64,000 nucleotides of DNA from an uncultured Parabacteroides sp. (GTDB lineage: Bacteria > Bacteroidota > Bacteroidia > Bacteroidales > Tannerellaceae). The position numbers and the translations under genes are program-made. The stretch is from positions 114,384-178,383 of the forward strand of contig CAJTMR010000001.1 in the NCBI GenBank assembly GCA_910577325.1. Direction: 5' to 3'. The notes below the pieces were generated by a model that made no database searches, had not been told where the DNA came from, and saw only the letters and a list, made by a program, of their open reading frames with translations. This document shows positions 42,707 through 52,200 of the stretch, in pieces. Position 1 is the stretch's first letter. The number at the start of each line of letters is the position of its first letter.

Positions 42707-42749
42707 AACGGAGGTGTGTCAAATATCGTTTTTTTGACACACCTCCGTT
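42707..42749. terminator. 17-bp perfect hairpin after the sigma gene
   Basis: The arms 42707-42723 and 42733-42749 are perfectly complementary around a 9-nt loop containing TTTT. The stem has the core ACGGAGGTGTGTC. It lies 42 bp after the sigma stop and probably ends or stabilises the transcript; there is no T-run after the second arm. Confidence 0.7.
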
Positions 42750-42914
42750 GTCCAAGCGCCTGTTTAAATAGCAGGGAGCAAAAAAATATTTTTTTTCTTT
42801 TCCTTGTAACAATTTGTTGTCCGTTCCCGTCTTCCTAATGAACGCTCCTCAATAGCGCGCATTGAAGAGCTTCGAGCAAGCAACGGAATCAAATAACATA
42901 ATACAATTGGAAAG

Positions 42915-43367
42915 ATGAAAAAATACATTGCAATCCTGATCCTCATTCTATCCTGCCAGGCAGGGTACGGCCAAAGCATGGACAAACTGTTCAACGACTT
43001 TGCCAATCAAAAGAACGTAACCCGCGTAACGGTCGGCCCGTTCCTGATGAAATTAAGCAGCCTGTTCACCGAAACGATGGGTGTGAAGAGCATCGAAGTC
43101 CTTTCTTTCGAGGAATGCAGCAGGACCGTCAAAGACGACCTCCGCACCGCCATCCGGAAACTGAAAGACCCGAATTACGAAACGATGGTCAATGCGAACG
43201 AAGGGAGCAGCCACACGAAAATAATGGTACGCATCGATAAAGACATCATCCGCGAACTGATAATCCTGACAACCGACGAAGATGACAATGCCCTGATCCG
43301 CATCAAAGGGAAAATAAAACCATCCGAGATCGAAAAAGTAATAAACGATCACAAAAATGGATGTTGA
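42915..43367 (+). CDS. DUF4252 protein, first copy
   Basis: 150 residues with a signal peptide (MKKYIAILILILSCQAGYGQ). The DUF4252 pattern is present: an early FNDFANQKNVTRVTVGPFLM, a central IEVLSFEEC strand, and the closing DNALIRIKGKIKPSEIEKVI. The family is confined to Bacteroidetes and has no known activity. It starts the operon that goes on to a sigma factor, a membrane protein and a second DUF4252 gene, and its 3' end overlaps the sigma gene by 11 bp. Confidence 0.85.
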   Translation: MKKYIAILILILSCQAGYGQSMDKLFNDFANQKNVTRVTVGPFLMKLSSLFTETMGVKSIEVLSFEECSRTVKDDLRTAIRKLKDPNYETMVNANEGSSHTKIMVRIDKDIIRELIILTTDEDDNALIRIKGKIKPSEIEKVINDHKNGC

Positions 43368-43860
43368 GCACTTCAAGAGGCAGCTCCTCCCCCTCCATCC
43401 TAAACTTTTCCGGATCGCTTTCGCGCTGGTCGAAAACAAAGCCGATGCCGAAGATATCCTGCAAGAAGCCTACTACAAGTTATGGAACCGGAGGGAAGAA
43501 CTGTCCGATATCCGGAACCCGGAAGCCTTCTGCGTGACGCTGGTCAAACACCTTTGCCTCGACTTCCTTCGCTCACCCCGTGCAAACAGGCACGACGAAG
43601 ACATCACGCAAGCCGTCGCCCTCTCTGCCGGGTCCTCGCCGGACGAAGAGTTGGAAAGACAAGACAAGGTACGGCAAATACGCCATCTGATCGATTGCCT
43701 GCCGGACAACCAACGGCAAGTTCTCCGGTTGAAAGGAATCGAAGACTGCTCGATGGACGAGATTGAACAGATCACCGGCTTGAATGCCGTCAACATACGA
43801 GTGCTGCTCTCCCGGGCACGGAAATTAATACGGGAACAACTGGATAAATATTATACTTGA
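43357..43860 (+). CDS. ECF-type RNA polymerase sigma factor in the DUF4252 cassette
   Basis: 167 residues. Region 2: FRIAFALVENKADAEDILQE; region 4: IDCLPDNQRQVLRLKGIEDC and MDEIEQITGLNAVNIRVLLSRARKLIREQL. Its start lies 11 bp inside the end of the first DUF4252 gene, implying translational coupling. The next gene, 6 bp after, encodes a one-helix membrane protein that is its probable anti-sigma factor. Confidence 0.93.
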   Translation: MDVEHFKRQLLPLHPKLFRIAFALVENKADAEDILQEAYYKLWNRREELSDIRNPEAFCVTLVKHLCLDFLRSPRANRHDEDITQAVALSAGSSPDEELERQDKVRQIRHLIDCLPDNQRQVLRLKGIEDCSMDEIEQITGLNAVNIRVLLSRARKLIREQLDKYYT

Positions 43861-43866
43861 CACGAT

Positions 43867-44268
43867 ATGGACGACAAAAAGATAGACGAACTGATCAATC
43901 AAGCCCTTCAAGAAGAACAGGCCTTGCCCGAAGGACTCTCCCGCAGGCTGGAACAGCAGATCGATGCCTGGGCCGCCGAGACGGAACAGAAGGCACGTTC
44001 ATTCGCCCGCCGGCACACGCTGTATTGGTTAAGCGGAGCTGCCGCCTCCGCCCTGTTATGCATCGGAATTTTCCACTACGAGGCATCGTATAGGGACGAC
44101 GGACGGCTAACCGACACCTACACCAATCCCCGGGACGCCGCCGCTGCAACCGAGAAAGCCTTTCTCCTGCTTTCGCAAAACCTCAACAAAGGGATCAGCC
44201 AGGTGGATAACGCCGGACAGGAGATAAACAAGATAAACAACATTTTAAACAAACATTTAAACGATTAA
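43867..44268 (+). CDS. Single-pass membrane protein, probable anti-sigma factor
   Basis: 133 residues: a cytoplasmic N-terminus of about 50 residues rich in Glu/Gln/Leu (LINQALQEEQALPEGLSRRL), one membrane helix (about 50-68), and a periplasmic C-terminus. This is the shape of small ECF anti-sigma factors, though no named domain is recognised. It is sandwiched between its likely sigma and the second DUF4252 gene, with gaps of 6 and 4 bp. Confidence 0.72.
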   Translation: MDDKKIDELINQALQEEQALPEGLSRRLEQQIDAWAAETEQKARSFARRHTLYWLSGAAASALLCIGIFHYEASYRDDGRLTDTYTNPRDAAAATEKAFLLLSQNLNKGISQVDNAGQEINKINNILNKHLND

Positions 44269-44272
44269 TCTT

Positions 44273-44740
44273 ATGAAATCCAAAAACATAATCCTGATTT
44301 TATTTCTTTTCTGCACGAGTTTGTGTTTCGCTCAGGACAAACTGTTCGAAAAATATGCCGACATGGACAATGTGACTTCCGTCTTTATTTCCAAAAAAAT
44401 GTTCGACATGATACCCAACATCGAAAGCGGAGGCCTCAACCTAATGAACCTGAAAGGAAAAATAAACAACCTCCAGATCGTGACATCCGACAAACAGGAG
44501 CTACGGGAGCAGATGAAGAAAGAGTTCGGCAGCATCATCAGCCGATCACATGAAGAGTTGATGCGCATTAAGGACAATGAGACGCATGCCACCTTCCATA
44601 TCATCCAGGACGGCGACCACATCAACGAGATGGTTATGCTGGCCGACACCGATTCGGACTATGTGGTCATCCGGATAACAGGCAGATTCACCCTACAAGA
44701 CATACAGGACGTAGCCAACAACTTCGAAAAGAAAAAGTGA
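44273..44740 (+). CDS. DUF4252 protein, second copy
   Basis: 155 residues with a signal peptide (ILILFLFCTSLCFAQ) and the DUF4252 pattern: KLFEKYADMDNVTSVFISKK at the start and DSDYVVIRITGRFTLQDI near the end. It is a paralogue of the first gene in the cassette (both start with a Lys-Leu-Phe and an N-V-T motif), but clearly diverged. It is the last gene of the operon and converges on mutS. Confidence 0.85.
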   Translation: MKSKNIILILFLFCTSLCFAQDKLFEKYADMDNVTSVFISKKMFDMIPNIESGGLNLMNLKGKINNLQIVTSDKQELREQMKKEFGSIISRSHEELMRIKDNETHATFHIIQDGDHINEMVMLADTDSDYVVIRITGRFTLQDIQDVANNFEKKK

Positions 44741-44780
44741 CAAATGTCACGGGCAAGACAGGAAGCATTTCCCCCGATCC

Positions 44781-44868
44781 GTAACCCTATGTTTTACGGC
44801 CGGTAACCCTATGGGTTACGATGGCTAAAGCATAGGGTTACGACCGGCAACCCGTAAAGTACTATTTT
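44781..44868. repeat. 22-bp-spaced repeat array C between DUF4252 and mutS
   Basis: Units start at 44781, 44803, 44825 and 44847, exactly 22 bp apart. The plan is GTAACCC, 3 bases, GGGTTAC, 5 bases; the best unit is at 44803, and the third and fourth are diverged. GTAACCCTATG at 44781 and 44803 has its inverse CATAGGGTTAC at 44831. The array lies between convergent genes and its last unit enters the mutS stop codon. Confidence 0.8.
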
Positions 44869-47501
44869 CCCGTGATGATCCTTCGTATCTCGCTCAGCTT
44901 GTTCAGGGCTTCCAGCGGCGTCAGGTTATTTACATCCAAGTTCTTGATCTCATCCCGTACCTGGCTGAGTACCGGATCATCCAATTGGAAGAAGCTGAGC
45001 TGATAGCCATCCGCCGACGAAGCGATTCCTTTTACCGGTTTACTTTTAACGCTGCCTCTGCGATCTTCCGTGGCAATCCCCTCCTGACGGTTTTCCGTTT
45101 CCAACTGTTTCAATATCTCGTTGGAACGTTTCACGATGCTTTTCGGCATACCGGCCATCTTGGCTACATGGATACCGAAACTGTGCTCACTGCCCCCGGG
45201 TATCAACTTGCGCAAAAAGATAACTTTATTATTCACCTCCTTGACCGATACATTGTAGTTCTTGATACGATTAAAAGAAGCCTCCATCTCGTTCAGCTCG
45301 TGGTAATGGGTGGCAAACAACGTCTTCGCACGGGCATTGGGATGTTCGTGGATATACTCGACAATCGCCCAAGCGATCGAAATTCCGTCGTATGTACTTG
45401 TCCCGCGTCCCAGTTCGTCAAACAAGACAAGGCTGCGGGAAGACATGTTGTTGAGGATATCCGAAGCCTCGTTCATCTCCACCATGAAAGTGGATTCGCC
45501 AACCGAAATATTGTCCGAAGCTCCCACACGAGTAAATATCTTGTCCACGATCCCGACACGGGCACATTCGGCAGGAACGAAGCAACCGATCTGCGCCATC
45601 AGTATGATCAGAGCCGTCTGACGAAGCAAAGCGGACTTACCGGCCATGTTCGGTCCGGTGATAATGATAATCTGCTGCCTTTCATCGTCCAGATAAACAT
45701 CATTCGCAATATAAGGCTCGCCCACGGGCAATTGCTTTTCGATCACCGGATGGCGGCCGGCCTTGATGTCGAGCACCTGCGAATCGTTAACATCCGGACG
45801 GATATAGCGGTTGCTTTCGGCCACCTTGGCAAACGAGAGCAGGCAGTCCAGACGGCCGACCAGGTTCGCATTCACCTGGATAGGCGGAATATATTCGGAA
45901 AGACAAAGTACCAGTTCGTTAAAGAGACGGGATTCCAAAGATAGTATCTTCTCTTCCGCTCCCAATATCTTCTCTTCGTATTCTTTCAGCTCTTCGGTAA
46001 TATAACGCTCGGCATTCACCAAGGTCTGTTTGCGTATCCATCCTACAGGAACTTTGTCCTTGTAGGCGTTACGCACCTCGATATAATATCCGAAGACATT
46101 GTTGAAACCGATTTTAAGGCTCGATATTCCCGTCTGCTCTATTTCCCGCTGCTGCACCTTCAAGAGATAGTCCTTGCCCGAATAAGCGATTGCACGCAAT
46201 TCGTCAAGCTCGGCATGCACGCCTGCCGCAATCACGCCGCCCCGGTTCAACAAGGAAGGCGGATCACCCGCGATCTCCTTCTCTATCCGGTCACGGATCA
46301 GGGCACAGGCATTCAACTGTTCGCCGATACGGCACAGGCTCGGTTCACCGCTTGCCGTACAGGCCTCCTTGATCGGCTCGATGGCACGCAGGGCGACTTT
46401 GAGCTGCACAACCTCGCGGGGAGAGACGCGCCCGACCGCAACTTTGGAAATAATACGCTCCAGGTCGCCGATCTGTTCTAATTTTTCTTCTAACAGTTCC
46501 TTCACCTCAGGATGGCGGAAGAAATATTCCACTACGTCCTGGCGCTCGTGGATCGGCTTCACATCCTTCAACGGGAACAAAATCCAACGGCGCAACATAC
46601 GCGAACCCATCGGGGAAACAGTCTTGTCCAACACATCCAACAAGCTCGTCCCCTCCTCGTTCATCGTACTGACCAACTCCAAGCTCCGTACCGTAAACTT
46701 ATCGAGGCGCACATAGCGGTCTTCTTCGATACGGGAAAGAGAGGTGATATGGGAAATATGGGTGTGCTGCGTCTGGTCCAGATAATACAGGATGGCCCCC
46801 GAAGCTACGATTCCTAATTTCAAGTGCTGGACACCGAACCCTTTCAGGTTCTTCGTTTCAAAATGTTTCAACAGGCGGTCGTTGGCGGCTTCCGAAGTAA
46901 ACACCCAGTCGTCCAGTTCGAAAATAAAGAACCGGGGGCCGAAAGCCTCTTCAAAACGTTTACGGCTACCCCGTTCGACCAATACTTCCTTCGGGGAAAA
47001 GTTATTCAGCAGTTTATCCGCATAATCAACGGTTCCTTCGGCTGTCAGGAACTCGCCGGTAGAGATATCGAGGAACGCAATCCCACAGACATCCTTACCG
47101 AAATGGATGGCGGCAAGGAAGTTGTTTTCTTTATGGTTGAGGATATTGTCGTTGATAGAGACACCTGGGGTCACCAGTTCGGTGATGCCGCGTTTCACCA
47201 GTTTTTTCGTGAGCTTAGGATCTTCCAACTGGTCGCAGATGGCTACGCGCTTGCCGGCACGCACCAGTTTAGGCAGATAGCTGTCCAGTGCGTGATGGGG
47301 GAAACCGGCCATCTCGATCGTCTGCCCCGGCCCGTTTGCCTTTTTCGTCTGTACGATACCCAGTATTTCTGCTCCGGTCACTGCGTCTTCGCCATACATT
47401 TCGTAAAAATCGCCTACACGGAATAGCAGGATTGCATCCGGGTGTTTCGCCTTTATGTCGAAATACTGCTTCATCAAGGGGGTTTCCACTATCTTCGCCA
47501 C
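44862..47501 (-). CDS. mutS: DNA mismatch repair protein MutS
   Basis: 879 residues, full length. The mismatch-reading FYEMYGEDA segment (Phe-x-Glu) is at about 33-41; the Walker A GPNMAGKSALLRQ, the signature SVGESTFMVEM, the Walker B LVLFDELGRGTSTYDG and the TLFATHYHEL loop follow in order in the C-terminal ATPase. It recognises base mismatches and starts repair with MutL. It is a single gene with a -7 box upstream. Confidence 0.97.
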   Translation of the reverse strand: MAKIVETPLMKQYFDIKAKHPDAILLFRVGDFYEMYGEDAVTGAEILGIVQTKKANGPGQTIEMAGFPHHALDSYLPKLVRAGKRVAICDQLEDPKLTKKLVKRGITELVTPGVSINDNILNHKENNFLAAIHFGKDVCGIAFLDISTGEFLTAEGTVDYADKLLNNFSPKEVLVERGSRKRFEEAFGPRFFIFELDDWVFTSEAANDRLLKHFETKNLKGFGVQHLKLGIVASGAILYYLDQTQHTHISHITSLSRIEEDRYVRLDKFTVRSLELVSTMNEEGTSLLDVLDKTVSPMGSRMLRRWILFPLKDVKPIHERQDVVEYFFRHPEVKELLEEKLEQIGDLERIISKVAVGRVSPREVVQLKVALRAIEPIKEACTASGEPSLCRIGEQLNACALIRDRIEKEIAGDPPSLLNRGGVIAAGVHAELDELRAIAYSGKDYLLKVQQREIEQTGISSLKIGFNNVFGYYIEVRNAYKDKVPVGWIRKQTLVNAERYITEELKEYEEKILGAEEKILSLESRLFNELVLCLSEYIPPIQVNANLVGRLDCLLSFAKVAESNRYIRPDVNDSQVLDIKAGRHPVIEKQLPVGEPYIANDVYLDDERQQIIIITGPNMAGKSALLRQTALIILMAQIGCFVPAECARVGIVDKIFTRVGASDNISVGESTFMVEMNEASDILNNMSSRSLVLFDELGRGTSTYDGISIAWAIVEYIHEHPNARAKTLFATHYHELNEMEASFNRIKNYNVSVKEVNNKVIFLRKLIPGGSEHSFGIHVAKMAGMPKSIVKRSNEILKQLETENRQEGIATEDRRGSVKSKPVKGIASSADGYQLSFFQLDDPVLSQVRDEIKNLDVNNLTPLEALNKLSEIRRIITGK

Positions 47502-47531
47502 TGTTCTTTTCTTTTTATCAGTTCAACTGCA

Positions 47532-47539
47532 CAAAGGTA
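47532..47539 (-). promoter_or_regulatory. -7 box of mutS
   Basis: On the minus strand 47539-47532 reads TACCTTTG, an exact TAnnTTTG match 30 bp before the ATG. Confidence 0.5.
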
Positions 47540-47701
47540 CGACTTTTCAATCTTTCAAAAAATTCACGAATCGCTTTTTCATTCACCGGAATACATCTTC
47601 CGAATCAACGATAGCAACCATATCCATCCGTGCGAAGTTGCCTTTTCATGCTATTCTTTTATATTTTTATGCTCAAAAGCAATTATTTCCTATAAAAAAT
47701 A

Positions 47702-47709
47702 TAACTTTG
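47702..47709 (+). promoter_or_regulatory. -7 box of the sulfatase gene
   Basis: TAACTTTG matches TAnnTTTG exactly, 27 bp before the ATG at 47737. Confidence 0.5.
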
Positions 47710-47736
47710 TGAATGTTCTAACAAAAAACATATATC

Positions 47737-49182
47737 ATGAAACAAGCAGTTCTAATTTCGACCGGCCTTCTGATGGCAGCTCCTTTCATCCATGCGGAGA
47801 AGAACAAAGACAAGAAACCGAATGTCGTTTTCATCCTCGCGGATGATTTGGGTTATGGCGACCTAAGTTGTTACGGACAGGAAAAATTCGAGACACCTAA
47901 CATCGACAAGCTGGCACAAAGCGGAATGCGCTTTACGCAGTGCTACTCAGGAACAACCGTCAGCGCCCCTTCCCGCTCCTGCCTGCTGACAGGCACGCAT
48001 AGCGGGCATACGCCTGTACGCGGCAACCTCGAACTCGAACCGGAAGGACAGTTTCCGCTTCCTGCCGATGCCCGTACCATCTTCCAGGTAATGAAAGATG
48101 CAGGCTATAAGACGTCCGCTTTCGGCAAATGGGGACTGGGTTATATCGGTTCGACCGGCGATCCCAAAAATCAGGGTTGCGACACCTTCTACGGATATAA
48201 TTGCCAGTTGCTGGCACACAGCTATTATCCCGACCACCTCTGGGATAACGACAAACGGGTGGAACTTAAAGACAACAACCTGAACGTACAGTACGGAAAA
48301 GGTACTTACTCGCAAGACCTTATTCATGGGAAGGCACTGGAATACCTGGACCACATGAATCCGGACGAACCGTTCTTCATGTGGTATCCGACCATCATTC
48401 CGCATGCGGAACTGATCGTGCCGGAAGACAGCATCATCCGGAAATTCCGCGGCATGTATCCGGAAAAGCCTTACAAAGGGACTGAACCGGGCAGTCCGGC
48501 TTTCCTCAAAGGTGGTTACTGCACGCAATTCCATCCGCATGCCACTTTCGCCGCCATGGTCTACCGTCTGGACGTCTATGTCGGGCAGATCGTCCAGAAA
48601 TTAAAAGACAAAGGCTTATATGATAACACCATCATCATCTTTGCAAGCGACAACGGTCCGCATATGGAAGGGGGCGCCGATCCCGATTTCTTCAACAGCA
48701 ACGGTATTTATCGCGGATACAAAAGGGATTTGTACGAAGGCGGCATCCGTGTCCCGATGATCATTTCCTGGCCGGGACATGTCCAACCGAGTACGGAAAC
48801 AGACTTTATGTGCTCTTTCTGGGATGTACTACCGACTTTCGAAGAAATCATCCGTCCGAAAGCCAAACAGAAGGAGATGGATGGCGTCAGCATGCTTCCC
48901 CTCCTGGAAAACCGGAAGGGGCAGAAGGAACATGAATTCCTCTATTTCGAATTCCAGGAATTGAACGGCCGCCAAGCCGTACGCAAAGGACCGTGGAAAT
49001 TGGTCCACATGAATATTCGAGGCAACAAGCCCTATTACGAACTGTATAACTTGGCTTCCGACCCGTCGGAACGGCATAATGTGCTGGATCAATATCCCGA
49101 AAAAGTAGCGGAACTGAAAGACATCATGGTCCGTGAACACAGACCGGATGCGAACTGGCCGCTATTGCCGGATGAAAAATAA
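47737..49182 (+). CDS. Exported arylsulfatase, Ser-type
   Basis: 481 residues with a signal peptide. The sulfatase fold is shown by VVFILADDLGYGDLSCYGQ, which holds the metal-binding Asp pair, and by FASDNGPHMEGG. The formylglycine motif is SAPSR (Ser76 to Arg80) followed by SCLLTG, so the modified residue is Ser and not Cys; it therefore needs an anaerobic radical-SAM sulfatase-maturating enzyme encoded elsewhere. It probably removes sulfate from sulfated sugars and belongs to the polysaccharide utilisation locus that follows. The hybrid regulator gene converges on it from the right. Confidence 0.93.
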   Translation: MKQAVLISTGLLMAAPFIHAEKNKDKKPNVVFILADDLGYGDLSCYGQEKFETPNIDKLAQSGMRFTQCYSGTTVSAPSRSCLLTGTHSGHTPVRGNLELEPEGQFPLPADARTIFQVMKDAGYKTSAFGKWGLGYIGSTGDPKNQGCDTFYGYNCQLLAHSYYPDHLWDNDKRVELKDNNLNVQYGKGTYSQDLIHGKALEYLDHMNPDEPFFMWYPTIIPHAELIVPEDSIIRKFRGMYPEKPYKGTEPGSPAFLKGGYCTQFHPHATFAAMVYRLDVYVGQIVQKLKDKGLYDNTIIIFASDNGPHMEGGADPDFFNSNGIYRGYKRDLYEGGIRVPMIISWPGHVQPSTETDFMCSFWDVLPTFEEIIRPKAKQKEMDGVSMLPLLENRKGQKEHEFLYFEFQELNGRQAVRKGPWKLVHMNIRGNKPYYELYNLASDPSERHNVLDQYPEKVAELKDIMVREHRPDANWPLLPDEK

Positions 49183-49232
49183 ACAGAGGGCGGGGTGGTG
49201 TGTGCCAGAAACAACGAAACACAATAGTACCA

Positions 49233-52200
49233 TCACCCCCGCTTCACTTTCCTATATTGTAGCGGAGTGACACCGAAATGCTCCTTAAAGTTTTTTCCCA
49301 TGTAGCTGGGACTGGAGAAACCGACCTTCCAGCTAATCTCCGCAATCGTCAAATCCGTTTTCTCCAATAAGAAAGCGCATTTACGAAGCCTCGTCTGGAT
49401 GATGAAATCGTTCAAAGTCACTCCCGTTATCGCCTTGATTTTTGTACCCAGCCGAGTGCGGCCGATAGCGATCTCGCGACACCACATGTCAATGTCAAAA
49501 TCCTTATTCTCCATATTCTCTTCTATGATCCGCACCGAATCGTCCAAAAGTTGTTGATCCAAGCAGTTGGTCGCCAATTCGGAAGGGACCGACGCCACCT
49601 CGGCATGAAAACGGGCTTGTTGGCTTTTCAAGGTAGTAATGATATTATGGCATTTCAACAAAAGCAACTCAATGTTGAACGGCTTCATGACATAATCGCT
49701 TGCACCACATTTAAGTCCTTCCAAGGCATTTTCCAAATCCACACGGGCTGTCAACAGGACAACCGGAATATGCGATGTCTCCAATTTACGTTTTAATCGT
49801 TTGCACATGACAGTTCCAGATATGCCGGGCATCATCACATCGCTGATAATAAGATCCGGCTGCTTCTCCTCTGCCAAACGAATGCCTTCTTCCCCATCCT
49901 CTGCCTTATAGACCCTGTATTGGATAGAAAAAGCCGTTTCCAAGACTTGCAGCAAATCCTTATTATCCTCTACAAGTAATACGGAAAATGATTTCTCCGT
50001 ATCATTCGTGTCCGGTAAATCCGATAAATCGCTCTCATGTATAACCTCTTGCCCAAGCAACATATCGACCGGTTGTGCCTCCGCCGATTTCTGCTCGGAA
50101 GTAAAATGCTCATCGCCTAACCGCAAAGCAACAGTAAAAGTAGTCCCCTCACCCAATTCACTCTCCACTCCGATCTGTCCTTTATGTTGCATGATGATCT
50201 CATTCGTCAATGACAGCCCGATACCGCTTCCCGGCAAAGAAACACCTGCTGCATTATCTGCCTGGAAAAACCGTTCGAAGATATGTGCTTGCTGGCTACG
50301 GGGAATGCCGTAGCCAGTATCAGAGATACGTATCTCTACAATTTTTTTTAAATGAAGTACACTCACCCGAATCGCACCTCCTTTCGGAGTGAACTTAAAT
50401 GCATTCGAAAGCAAGTTATTAAACGCTTTGCGCATCTGTATCGGATCAAACCACACAAATATGTCGTCTTCAACCATCTCAAAGCTATACTGGATCTGAT
50501 TCATCAAAGCATAATCCTTAAACGAATCAAATAGCTGACGAATAAATACGACCAAATTCTGCCGACTGACATGAAGCGGCATCTTCCCCTGCTCCAAACG
50601 CCTGAGATCAAGCACTTCAGTAATAAGCTGCTGCATCTGAGAAGCATACTGCCGTACCTTCAACAGTTTGCTCCGTAACGCTCCTGCCAAATCGTAATTC
50701 TGTAGGACAAGATCGATCTGGGTAATTATCAAAGTCAACGGTGTACGCAGTTCATGCGATATATTGATATAGAATTTCAACTTCATCTGGTTCAACTGCT
50801 CGACACGCTTCTTCTCCTGCTGCTCCAGTTGCAACGAAGCCTTCAAGACCGCTTGGCTCCTGTTAAAACGAATCAACCAGACCAGAAACACAAAAACCAA
50901 CAAACCATACAACACAAAAGCATACCACGAGGCATAGAAAGGCGGACGTACCCGGACAGACAAGCTGATCTGCTTCTCCCCACCCACCTCACGAAGACAC
51001 AAGGTATACTTTCCCGGAGGAATGGAAGTATAGACAATTTGCTGATGCTGGGTGCGTGTCCATTGCTTGTCCAATCCCTCCATTTTATATTCAAACAAGT
51101 TCTTTTCCTGATGTCGGTAATTTGTGGAAGTAAAGCCCAGCGTTATGCTGTTTTGAGCGGAAGGCAAAGTAAATCCGGAAGTATGGAAAACCGACTTATG
51201 CAAAATACCGGAAGGGTCGGAAGGTTGAACCGGCATATTATTTACAGAAAGACTATTGAACAATATCTCATAAGGGGCCTCCGTCGACGAAAAATCAGCT
51301 TCTTTCAACGCTATCATTCCCTCTACCCCACCGACAAAAATCAGGCTGTCGACAGGAGAAAGATATATACCGCAATTGGCATTCAGGCGGTGCAAGGGAG
51401 AAGACTCTCCCAACAACAGATGGGTTCCCTTCCCTGTTTCCATGTCCAACAACGTAATACCTCGGCTGGAAGTAACCAGCAATCGTCCCATGGGAGTGAC
51501 CAACATACGGAAAGAATCGTCAGTCAACAACTGCCCCTGCTCCCGGCCATAACACGCCCTGAAACCCTCCGACGGATCATACGCCAGCACGCCGATACCT
51601 GTCACGGCAAAATAAATATGCCCACGTCCGTCACCGACAATACTTTGTACCGGTTTCTTTCCGATCTTGTCCCACACCGAAGGAATCGGCTCGGCAGACT
51701 GATCATCCATACGGACACAAATGACTTCCTTGTTTGCCGGGGCAAGCCACAGCCTGTTTTCCGTATCCAGAAAGGCAGACCTGATAATGCCTCCCGTCTG
51801 CTCACGAAGCCTCGGATCGGAAAACAAGGGCGATAACCGTCGGGTATCCAGATCCAGCAAAAACAATCCACCCTGAGAAACAACTATCAAATCATCCTTC
51901 CAAGGGATCAAATCGGTAATGATACACTGGCTATTGCTCACGAGCAGATCCGTCCCTACCGATTCCAGACAGCCGGACGAATAACAGTATAAGCCGTATT
52001 GAAATGTGCCGATATACAAACGCTCATTTTCGACATCATACCAGACGGATTTGGTGGTAAAAGCCGGCAGCCCCGACAAAACCGCATCAAGAGGTTTTAC
52101 CTGCCGTGTGTTACGATCCAAACAATTCAGCGTTCCATGTTCGGTTGCCACATATAAATTACCCTTCGTGTCTTCCGTCATCTTCCCAAACAAAAAGCCA

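Noticed and set aside
50754..51836. 360-residue open frame opposite the hybrid regulator
   Set aside because: It is a low-complexity antisense shadow with no domain.
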